Source of the DNA: CAZAQS01 sp964486825
GTDB lineage: Bacteria; Chloroflexota; Anaerolineae; Anaerolineales; UBA4823
Assembly (NCBI GenBank): GCA_964486825.1
Contig: CAZAQS010000173.1
Location: 1 to 10,116, forward strand
DNA length: 10,116 bases
Reading direction: 5' to 3'
The position numbers and the translations under genes are program-made. The first letter of the stretch is position 1. Each line of letters opens with the position of its first letter. Of the stretch, positions 1-4,855 are shown one piece after another. The notes below the pieces were generated by a model that worked only from the letters and a program-made list of their open reading frames with translations, was not told where the DNA came from and did not search any database.

Positions 1-22
1 GTGACTATTCGATTGTAGCTGT

Positions 23-51
23 ATTGTACGCCTGGTCTCAGCCAGCGTCAA
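23..51 (-). promoter_or_regulatory. Strong sigma70-type promoter firing out of the left edge
   Basis: On the minus strand a -35 box TTGACG (46-51) is followed by a 17-bp spacer and a -10 box TACAAT (23-28). Each hexamer is one base from consensus and the spacing is optimal. A second TACAAT lies at 12-17. Transcription would start near position 16 and run leftwards, so the gene or RNA it serves is outside the window. The spacer contains the short inverted repeat CTGG/CCAG. It lies downstream of the small minus-strand gene ending at 113, so it probably starts a separate unit. The sequence match is direct; activity is inferred. Confidence 0.6.
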
Positions 52-92
52 GCCTGTGAGTGCCCTTTAAGAAGTGGTCGCAATAAAGCGTG

Positions 93-106
93 CGCTTAGG
101 TAAGCG
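93..106 (-). terminator. Possible weak terminator hairpin after the small membrane protein gene
   Basis: CGCTTA (93-98) and TAAGCG (101-106) are a perfect inverted repeat starting seven bases past the stop of the 43-residue gene. On the minus strand the sequence after it (CACGCTTTATT) is only modestly T-rich. The hairpin must open to leave a usable loop, so termination is weakly supported. On the plus strand it is followed by TTTCGTTT, but no plus-strand gene precedes it. Confidence 0.25.
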
Positions 107-112
107 TTTCGT

Positions 113-244
113 TTAAAATGCGGCTGCAAAACTCCCGATCACCATGGATAGGATGATCAGGACTCCGATAACGATAGCGATGATTTGTTTGATGCGAACC
201 TGGCGTTGTTCTCGCCGGGATGGCTTCTTCTTTTTCTGTGCCAT
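113..244 (-). CDS. Small basic single-span membrane protein (43 aa), hypothetical
   Basis: The frame runs from ATG (244-242) to TAA (115-113) and encodes 43 residues. The start has AAAGAGG eight bases upstream, a credible Shine-Dalgarno. Residues 1-20 are strongly basic, beginning MAQKKKKPSRREQRQVR. Residues about 21-40 are a hydrophobic helix rich in Ile, Val and Leu. The positive-inside rule would put the N-terminus in the cytoplasm and leave a very short C-terminus outside. There is no signal-peptidase motif or cysteine. Its family is unknown to me. A single helix with a charged cytoplasmic tail is typical of small regulatory or complex-stabilising membrane proteins, but no function can be assigned. 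It lies downstream of uvrC on the same strand, about 270 bp away across the hairpin array, so co-transcription is uncertain. The RBS and textbook topology argue that it is real. Confidence 0.6.
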   Translation of the reverse strand: MAQKKKKPSRREQRQVRIKQIIAIVIGVLIILSMVIGSFAAAF

Positions 245-266
245 AATTCAATCCTCTTTCTTAAGA

Positions 267-492
267 GTGGCAAACGGCTGAGATTATTTTGAATTAAACG
301 CAGACATAAACAGTCGTTTGCTCGAGCGATTGGCCGTTTTGGACTTGATTTTTTGTAAAATTATTTTCGGCCAATTGCAGTGGCAAACCGCTGAAAGTAT
401 TTTGAATAAAACTCAGGCATAAACAGCGGTTTGCTTGAGTGATTGGCCGTTTGGTTATTGATGTTTTGTTAAATTATTTCGGCCAATCACCA
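267..492. repeat. Tandem duplication of a ~113-bp double-hairpin unit (four hairpins)
   Basis: Copy 1 is 267-379 and copy 2 is 380-492, directly adjacent and about 80-85% identical by hand alignment. Each copy contains two stem-loops with 11-bp stems and loops of about 30 nt. Hairpin A pairs 270-280 with 311-321 (copy 1) and 383-393 with 424-434 (copy 2). Hairpin B pairs 326-336 with 368-378 (copy 1) and 439-449 with 480-490 (copy 2). Linkers between successive hairpins are all 4 nt. Substitutions in the arms are compensatory: G276-C315 becomes C389-G428, and C327-G377 becomes T440-A489. The array fills the gap between uvrC and the small membrane protein gene. No T-tract follows any hairpin, so these are not standard terminators. 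A REP/BIME-like extragenic palindromic element or a structured RNA are the main alternatives. Confidence 0.8.
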
Positions 493-513
493 GTATACCT
501 CAGGTTAAATTTT

Positions 514-2385
514 TTATTCAAGCTGGGCTTTGATCGCCTCAGCAACTTTACGCGGTAGACCGGGCACGGCTTGCAGTTCCTCGATCGAGGCGGCTTCTAT
601 ATTTTTCACAGACCCAAAATGGGTCAGAAGTTGCTTCCGGCGAGTGGGACCTACTCCCGGGATGCTGTCCAGGCGTGAAGCCACCCCGGCTTTGTCTCTC
701 CGCTTACGGTGAGAGGTGATGGCGAAGCGGTGGGCTTCGTCGCGCACCCTCTGGATCATGTACAGGCCCTGGGAATGGCGCGGTAGAATCACCGGGTAAG
801 GCCTCTCGGGCAGGTAGATCTCCTCATGTTGCTTGGCCAGGGACGCTACCGGCACCTGGTCTCGCAAGGCAAAGCGCTCCAGCACTTCGACTGCCCGGCT
901 GAGCTGGCCTTTCCCGCCATCTACCAGCAGCAGGTCTGGCAGCAGTGCGAAGGCCGGATCGGGTTTCTTGCCAGGAACCTCTTGTGCCTCTTTTGCGGAC
1001 AACCAGCGGTTGAAGCGGCGCAGTAAGATCTCCTCCATGCTGGCAAAGTCATCCGGGCCAGTTACGCTGCGAATATTGAAGCGGCGGTAAAGCTTTTTGC
1101 TCGGGGTACCCTGCTCGAAAACCACCATGCTGCCCACTGCGGCTGTCCCCTGGGTGTTGGAGATATCGTAACATTCGATCCGGTTGGGCGGGCTCTCCAG
1201 ACCTAATGCTTCCTGGAGCTCTATCAGAGCCTGGGTCTGGCGGTGCCGGTCGGCCTGCCATTGCGCCTTGAGGGAGGCCAGCGTATCGGCGGCGTTCTCG
1301 GCGGCCATTTGGATCAGCTCTTCGTGAGGCCCGTGCTTTGGCACTTTCATCTCGACGGCGTTGCCGCGCCGGCTGCTGAGCCATTGCTTGATGATATGGG
1401 CTTCTTCAACTTCGTGGGGCAGGAGTAGCTGCGGCGGCACGAGGGGCGTCTGGTCGTAAAACTGCTTGATGAACTCCGCCATTACATTGGCATCCGGGAT
1501 GTCGTGGGTGCCTTCCATCAGGAAGTAATCCCGCCCAATTAGCTTACCGCCGCGGATGAAGAAGACCTGCATACAGGCCTCGCCGTCCGAGCGCGCCATG
1601 GCGATGACGTCGGAATCGATATATTCGGTGGAGATGACTTTCTGGCGCTCGACAACTTTATCGATGGCCACGATCTGGTCGCGGATTCCGGCAGCTCGCT
1701 CAAACTCCAGCTCTTCTGCAGCCCGCTGCATGTCCAGTTGCAAGCGTCGTACGATCGGCTCGGTACGACCCTCCAGGAACTGGCATAAGTCGGCGATCAT
1801 TTGGCGGTAGCCGGCCTGGTCGATAGCTCCAATGCACGGAGCGCTGCACAGCTTGATATCGTAATACAGGCAGGCGCGCTCATCCTGCCCGGTGATGACC
1901 CGGTCGCAGGTCAGGTAAGGGAAAATGCGCCTCAATAAGTCCAGCGTTTGGTGGACGGCCCACACGCTGGTATACGGACCATAATAGCGAGAGCCATCCT
2001 CCACCATCTGGCGGGTCACCGTCACTTTGGGAAAGGGATCGGCCCAGTGTACTTTGATATAGGGGTAGCGCTTATCATCCTTTAGTCGCACGTTATAGTG
2101 CGGCCTGTGTTTCTTGATCAGCGTCATTTCGAGGATCAAGGCTTCCAGTTCTGAGCCAACGACGATCCAGTCAATGTCCCGGATATTTTTTATCAGGTGG
2201 CGGGTTTTTAAGTCCGGGAAGGAGCCGTGCAGCTTATTGTTATGGAAATATGAGCGCACACGGTTGCGCAAGTTGTTGGCCTTACCCACATAGATAACCT
2301 GCCCGGATTCATCTTTCATCAGGTAGCAGCCGGGCTTGGTAGGTACGTTTTCCAGAACGGATTTCAGGCGGTCACTTAATTCCAT
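514..2385 (-). CDS. uvrC: Excinuclease ABC subunit C
   Basis: UvrC is the dual-incision nuclease of nucleotide excision repair: it joins UvrB at a lesion and cuts the damaged strand on the 3' and then the 5' side. The 623 residues match the usual length (about 600-620). The N-terminal GIY-YIG nuclease spans about 15-98, with GCYLM at 19-23, YVGKA at 32-36, Glu86 and Asn98. Four cysteines, C160, C172, C180 and C184, have the 12-8-4 spacing of the Fe-S cluster site reported in E. coli UvrC. A UVR/UvrB-binding helix pair lies at about 195-245. The RNase H-like 5' nuclease domain carries D407 (YDISN), D446 (GPDDFASM), D489 (VDGGKGQ) and H552 (DEAHRFA). Tandem helix-hairpin-helix motifs occupy about 570-623, with IPGVGP and VPGLP. 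ATG 2385 is the start that leaves a complete GIY-YIG domain. It has no Shine-Dalgarno and may be leaderless. It is divergent from pncC. Confidence 0.97.
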   Translation of the reverse strand: MELSDRLKSVLENVPTKPGCYLMKDESGQVIYVGKANNLRNRVRSYFHNNKLHGSFPDLKTRHLIKNIRDIDWIVVGSELEALILEMTLIKKHRPHYNVRLKDDKRYPYIKVHWADPFPKVTVTRQMVEDGSRYYGPYTSVWAVHQTLDLLRRIFPYLTCDRVITGQDERACLYYDIKLCSAPCIGAIDQAGYRQMIADLCQFLEGRTEPIVRRLQLDMQRAAEELEFERAAGIRDQIVAIDKVVERQKVISTEYIDSDVIAMARSDGEACMQVFFIRGGKLIGRDYFLMEGTHDIPDANVMAEFIKQFYDQTPLVPPQLLLPHEVEEAHIIKQWLSSRRGNAVEMKVPKHGPHEELIQMAAENAADTLASLKAQWQADRHRQTQALIELQEALGLESPPNRIECYDISNTQGTAAVGSMVVFEQGTPSKKLYRRFNIRSVTGPDDFASMEEILLRRFNRWLSAKEAQEVPGKKPDPAFALLPDLLLVDGGKGQLSRAVEVLERFALRDQVPVASLAKQHEEIYLPERPYPVILPRHSQGLYMIQRVRDEAHRFAITSHRKRRDKAGVASRLDSIPGVGPTRRKQLLTHFGSVKNIEAASIEELQAVPGLPRKVAEAIKAQLE

Positions 2386-2391
2386 CGCACA

Positions 2392-2397
2392 ATTATT
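2392..2397 (-). promoter_or_regulatory. Putative -10 box of uvrC (leaderless start)
   Basis: On the minus strand AATAAT (2397-2392) is followed by six bases, TGTGCG, and then the uvrC ATG. A -10 box ends about 6-7 bp before the transcription start, so the mRNA would begin at or next to the start codon. The overlapping alternative TAGAAT (2400-2395) is an equally good hexamer and would give a 3-nt leader. I see no convincing -35 box. Lack of a Shine-Dalgarno supports leaderless translation. The element mirrors the one in front of the divergent pncC gene. Confidence 0.45.
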
Positions 2398-2442
2398 CTA
2401 ACATGAGTGCCCAATCCTTATTACATAATTCTCGCCTCGACC

Positions 2443-2482
2443 TATAACAGATGCATATTATCCTAAGTTCTATCCTGTTATA
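2443..2482. promoter_or_regulatory. 8-bp inverted repeat in the divergent uvrC/pncC promoter region
   Basis: TATAACAG (2443-2450) and CTGTTATA (2475-2482) are perfect inverted copies separated by 24 bp. The right half overlaps the candidate -35 box of pncC. It could be a split operator for a dimeric or looping regulator of the divergent pair. With an AT-rich 8-bp match, chance is a real alternative. The wide spacer does not fit a LexA box of the E. coli or Bacillus type. Confidence 0.3.
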
Positions 2483-2502
2483 TCCTTGAGACTCGATATA
2501 AT
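2475..2502 (+). promoter_or_regulatory. Putative promoter of pncC (leaderless start)
   Basis: A perfect TATAAT (2497-2502) stands exactly six bases before the ATG at 2509. The best -35 candidate is CTGTTA (2475-2480), with a 16-bp spacer and three of six consensus bases. The predicted transcription start coincides with the A of ATG. No Shine-Dalgarno is present upstream, consistent with a leaderless mRNA. The -10 match is direct; the leaderless start is inferred from spacing. Confidence 0.6.
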
Positions 2503-2508
2503 TGCAGC

Positions 2509-3021
2509 ATGGCTAGTGTCCCTGGTGAGTCTTTGGAAGAGGTCTTGGGGGGGCTTCTCGTCAGGCGCGGAATACGCCTGGCTGTGGCTGAATCTTGTAC
2601 GGGAGGCTTGATCTCCCACCGCATCACGAACGTACCCGGATCATCAGAATACTATCTGGGGGGCGTAATAGCCTACGCTTACCAGGTCAAGGAGAGCCTG
2701 CTGGGTGTGCGGGTGGAGAGCCTGGATCGTTTTGGGGCGGTCAGCCAGGAGGTGGCGATCGAGATGGCGCGCGGCGTGCGCATCCACTTGGGGGCTGAAA
2801 TAGGCGTTTCCGTTACTGGTATTGCCGGCCCAGGAGGCGGGAGCCCTGATAAACCGGTGGGCCTGACATGGATTGGCTTCAGTACCCAGGATAGGGAGCA
2901 AGCCTGGCAATACATATGGCAGGGTGACAGATTTAAGGTGAAGCTACAATCCGCCGAGGCCGTCCTGCGAATACTGGTAGAGTATTTACGAGGACTGGAT
3001 GATGGACCTGGATCTGATTGA
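2509..3021 (+). CDS. pncC: Nicotinamide-nucleotide amidohydrolase (CinA C-terminal domain protein)
   Basis: This is a stand-alone CinA C-terminal domain of 170 residues. The family (PncC) hydrolyses nicotinamide mononucleotide to nicotinate mononucleotide and ammonia, returning NMN to NAD synthesis in the cytoplasm. Visible motifs are AESCTGGLIS (28-36 region, proposed nucleophile Ser29), the GVIAY....K segment with Tyr56 and Lys61 as likely catalytic partners, and the signature GIAGPGGGSPDKPVGL at 104-119. The N-terminal COG1058/MoCF-like domain of full-length CinA (about 400 residues) is absent, as in E. coli PncC, so this is a normal short form and not a truncation. ATG 2509 sits six bases behind a TATAAT box. 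Its last codons overlap the next gene. It is divergent from uvrC. NMN is the by-product of NAD-dependent DNA ligase, which seals repair patches, so the pairing may make sense, but that link is inference. Confidence 0.93.
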   Translation: MASVPGESLEEVLGGLLVRRGIRLAVAESCTGGLISHRITNVPGSSEYYLGGVIAYAYQVKESLLGVRVESLDRFGAVSQEVAIEMARGVRIHLGAEIGVSVTGIAGPGGGSPDKPVGLTWIGFSTQDREQAWQYIWQGDRFKVKLQSAEAVLRILVEYLRGLDDGPGSD

Positions 3022-3244
3022 AGTAATTGCTCGTTTTGACCTGGATGGAAAAGTAACCCCGCTGCGCTTTACCTGGAAGGGGCAGGATTACGTGGTAGAG
3101 GGCGCCGGACGCCGTTGGCAGGCAGAAGATGGCCTTCACATCCTGGTGATGGCAGCAGGCGAGCGGGTCTTCGAGCTAATTTTCGATCCCCGGGTTGGAC
3201 GCTGGTTAATCAAGCCGGTTGGCTCCGGTTTGGGCCTGGCCTGA
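2999..3244 (+). CDS. Conserved-looking small protein of unknown function (81 aa), overlapping pncC
   Basis: The reading frame starts at ATG 2999 (a second ATG follows at once at 3002) and overlaps the 3' end of pncC by 23 bases. GAGG stands upstream of the start, and the arrangement indicates translational coupling. The 81 residues are soluble, mixed beta-rich and tryptophan-rich: an N-terminal VIARFDLDGKVTPLRFTWKG stretch, then GRRWQ and a final strand around GRWLIKPV. The alternating basic and aromatic pattern recalls small domains such as DUF6504, which share an F-x-W-x-G-x-x-Y core. I offer that only as a tentative resemblance from memory. There is no signal peptide, membrane segment or cysteine. 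Its role is unknown; co-translation with pncC is the only functional clue. Confidence 0.7.
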   Translation: MMDLDLIEVIARFDLDGKVTPLRFTWKGQDYVVEGAGRRWQAEDGLHILVMAAGERVFELIFDPRVGRWLIKPVGSGLGLA

Positions 3245-3339
3245 TCTATCCTCCCGCCTTCGACGAACACGCTCAAGTTGGGCAGTTCAGGGCGAGAAAT
3301 GGCAAAAATCTGCTCTCCGTGCACAGAAGCTCTAGAGAG

Positions 3340-3429
3340 ATGGAAGAAATGTTAGCTACCGCATATGAGAAGGACAGGGAGAGCTTTTGGCAGGAAATCG
3401 ATGCTGAGTTGAGAGCCAGGTTGCGATAA
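3340..3429 (+). CDS. Doubtful 29-aa helical ORF, possibly a gene remnant
   Basis: ATG 3340 to TAA 3429 encodes 29 residues, strongly charged and predicted helical, beginning MEEMLATAYEKDRESFW. The frame is open upstream to about 3115, but that part overlaps the preceding gene out of frame and its codons look unlike coding sequence. The purine run AGAGAG lies too close to the ATG to be a convincing Shine-Dalgarno. The charged helix looks protein-like, so it could be a real small protein, the 3' end of a decayed gene, or chance. The 95 bases between it and the upstream stop show no other good start. Confidence 0.3.
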   Translation: MEEMLATAYEKDRESFWQEIDAELRARLR

Positions 3430-3488
3430 CCACGTATATTTCATCCTATATATGGGGGGGATTTTGAATGGAAATGCCACATATGGGT

Positions 3489-3518
3489 CTTGCAATGCAA
3501 GGTCTTTTCCTGTATTCT
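3489..3518 (+). promoter_or_regulatory. Candidate promoter with palindrome over the -35 box
   Basis: TTGCAA (3490-3495) and TATTCT (3513-3518) are separated by 17 bp, each matching four of six sigma70 consensus bases. The -35 lies inside the perfect 13-bp palindrome CTTGCAATGCAAG (3489-3501), a typical size for a small operator. A repressor bound there would block the promoter. Both elements are visible, but neither is strong enough to be certain in AT-rich DNA. Confidence 0.35.
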
Positions 3519-3707
3519 ATATATAAGTTAACAAATATTGCCCGATTAATAGTAATTTTAGTGGGAAATCAGGAAACAAATATTTATCACCCTTTATAGA
3601 AATACCTTTCATAGGATGAGCCTATGGTTTGATTGGATTAGCTAACCTGTTCCTTGATCATGCAGGCCTATTTCCTGTTAATTCTTCTACAAACGACATC
3701 GCTAACG

Positions 3708-3714
3708 AAAGGAG
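3708..3714 (+). promoter_or_regulatory. Shine-Dalgarno that fixes the secreted protein start
   Basis: AAAGGAG lies seven bases before ATG 3722. It selects this ATG over the in-frame TTG at 3629, and the protein then begins directly with a signal peptide. Confidence 0.8.
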
Positions 3715-3721
3715 ACCTGAA

Positions 3722-4771
3722 ATGAAGTACTTAATTTCCATTATCCTGGCTGTCCTGATCCTGATCCCACCCCTGCAGGCGATCACAGGCTCCACCGCAG
3801 AAGCCGCCACAATACCTACGATCTCCATCTCCAGTGTTGTGGCGGACCAATCCGTCACCATCCGTACGCATAACTACCCCGCCAACCGGACCTTTACCGT
3901 GCGAATGGATGTGAGGGGCAACCGGGCGATCGGCGGGACGGTTGTGGGCACATTAGAATCGGGTAGCGGGGGTACCCTTACGGCGACATTTAATATCCCG
4001 CAGAGTCTGCGAGGTACCAGCCAGATTGCCATCCGCCTGGATTCCACCACCGGAGGCTTTTTCTCCTACAACTGGTTCGTCAATACCACCAGTGCAGCGA
4101 CGCCTGCCCCAGGGACACCTGCTCCTACTCCAATTACAGGCATCCCGACCTTCTCGATTCAAAGTGTGGTAGGAGACCAGTCTGTCACAGTGCTCACCAG
4201 GAACTTCCCGGCCAATCGCACCTTTACGGTTCGTATGGGCGCCATCGGTACCCGTGGGATTGGCGGTACGGTCGTCGGAACACTCGAGTCCGGAACAGGC
4301 GGCGCTTTAACGGCAAGTTTCAACATCCCAGAGGGTTTGCGGTCATCTCGCCGAATTGCCATCCGGATGGATAGCACCACAGGTGGCTTCTTCGCTTTTA
4401 ACTGGTTCCACAACACTACAGTTGGCGCTCCCGGAACACCTGCACCCACCCCCGCTCCCGGTACCCCAACCCCCAGGTTTACAGGCATTCCGACTTTCCG
4501 CATTCAAAGCGTCATACAGGGAACTTCCGTCACAATCTTAACGAATAATTTTCCCTCTAACCAGACTTTCACCGCTCGTATGGATGTGAGAGGCAACCGC
4601 GCCATAGGCGGTACAGTGGTTGGCACGCTCGAGTCCGGGGCAGGAGGCGCATTGACCGCAACCTTCAATATCCCCGAGAGCTTGCGCAACACTCGCCAGA
4701 TCGCCATCCGCCTGGACAGCCCGGCCGGCTTCTTCGCTTATAACTGGTTCCATAACAAGACCACGCCATAA
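3722..4771 (+). CDS. Secreted protein with three tandem ~93-residue repeats and Pro/Thr linkers, unknown family
   Basis: With the ATG chosen from its RBS the product has 349 residues. Residues 1-29 are a signal peptide: a short basic start, a hydrophobic core (LISIILAVLILIPPLQA), and likely cleavage near AEAA. Three homologous domains follow at 31-123, 141-233 and 256-346. Each has an IPT start, an SVT strand, a (N/R)RTFTVRM-type strand, the near-invariant IGGTVVGTLES, a TFNIP turn, IAIR(L/M)DS and a final NWFxNxT. The joints are 17-23-residue linkers rich in Pro, Thr and Ala (TPAPGTPAPTP type), typical of flexible extracellular connectors. There are no cysteines and no LPXTG or C-terminal membrane anchor, so it should be released or held non-covalently at the surface. 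The domains look all-beta. I do not recognise the family. A carbohydrate- or surface-binding role is only a guess. Monocistronic, with a long AT-rich leader. Confidence 0.85.
   Translation: MKYLISIILAVLILIPPLQAITGSTAEAATIPTISISSVVADQSVTIRTHNYPANRTFTVRMDVRGNRAIGGTVVGTLESGSGGTLTATFNIPQSLRGTSQIAIRLDSTTGGFFSYNWFVNTTSAATPAPGTPAPTPITGIPTFSIQSVVGDQSVTVLTRNFPANRTFTVRMGAIGTRGIGGTVVGTLESGTGGALTASFNIPEGLRSSRRIAIRMDSTTGGFFAFNWFHNTTVGAPGTPAPTPAPGTPTPRFTGIPTFRIQSVIQGTSVTILTNNFPSNQTFTARMDVRGNRAIGGTVVGTLESGAGGALTATFNIPESLRNTRQIAIRLDSPAGFFAYNWFHNKTTP
3812..4759 (+). repeat. Three in-frame copies of a ~280-bp domain-coding repeat
   Basis: Copies occupy 3812-4090, 4142-4420 and 4487-4759. They are similar at protein level throughout but differ at many synonymous sites, so the duplications are old and kept by selection on the protein. 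Copies 1 and 3 share RMDVRGNRAIGGTVVGTLES, where copy 2 reads RMGAIGTRGI before the common GGTVVGTLES. Copies 2 and 3 share IPTF, the alanine-rich GGAL turn and NWFHN. Copy 3 lacks two residues in the DSTTGGFF segment (DSPAGFF). Confidence 0.85.
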
Positions 4772-4811
4772 GAAGAAGCTTTATAGAAGAAAAAGGATAA
4801 ATTAGGGTACT

Positions 4812-4846
4812 GGGTGTACAATGCGGCGTAACCGCGGGTTGCACCC
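4812..4846. terminator. Candidate shared terminator between convergent genes
   Basis: An imperfect hairpin pairs GGGTG (4812-4816) with CACCC (4842-4846), CA (4819-4820) with TG (4840-4841), and GCGG (4823-4826) with CCGC (4832-4835), around a 5-nt loop. It lies between the stop of the secreted protein (4771) and that of the PhoD-like gene (4856, minus). On the minus strand a TTTTTCTTC run follows about 15-20 bases beyond the stem, and on the plus strand only TGTTT follows. It probably acts for the long minus-strand operon and perhaps both ways. Confidence 0.45.
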
Positions 4847-4855
4847 TGTTTCAAG

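Larger units (their letters stand above)
3430..3721 (+). other. AT-rich intergenic region and long leader of the secreted repeat protein
   Basis: These 292 bases are clearly richer in A and T than the flanking genes and contain no convincing gene. They hold a candidate promoter (3490-3518), a palindrome overlapping its -35 (3489-3501), a small hairpin with CATAGG (3610-3615) and CCTATG (3621-3626) around a 5-nt loop, and a Shine-Dalgarno near the end. A TTG-initiated upstream extension of the secreted protein from 3629 is open but ignored, because the signal peptide and RBS point to ATG 3722. The predicted transcript leader is about 195 nt. I recognise no riboswitch fold. Confidence 0.55.

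Noticed and set aside
439..490. Hairpin B of copy 2 as the intrinsic terminator of uvrC
   Set aside because: It has a fine 11-bp stem shortly after the uvrC stop, but no T-tract follows it on the minus strand and the loop is 30 nt.
267..492. Possible CRISPR array from repeated hairpin sequences
   Set aside because: There are only two 113-bp units, directly adjacent with no unique spacers, and no cas genes are present.
2443..2482. SOS/LexA box controlling uvrC
   Set aside because: The AACAG/CTGTT halves are in the wrong order and 24 bp apart, matching neither the E. coli nor the Bacillus LexA site.
3136..3324. Antisense ORF of 62 codons over the small unknown gene and its 3' flank
   Set aside because: Part of the translation looks protein-like, but it lies mostly opposite the overlapping plus-strand gene, has no RBS that I can see and no domain pattern.
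3629..3721. N-terminal extension of the secreted protein from a TTG start
   Set aside because: It would bury the signal peptide behind 31 residues, and ATG 3722 has a strong AAAGGAG site seven bases upstream.
3430..3721. Riboswitch or tRNA in the long AT-rich leader
   Set aside because: Only one short 6-bp hairpin is visible, with no conserved riboswitch core or cloverleaf.
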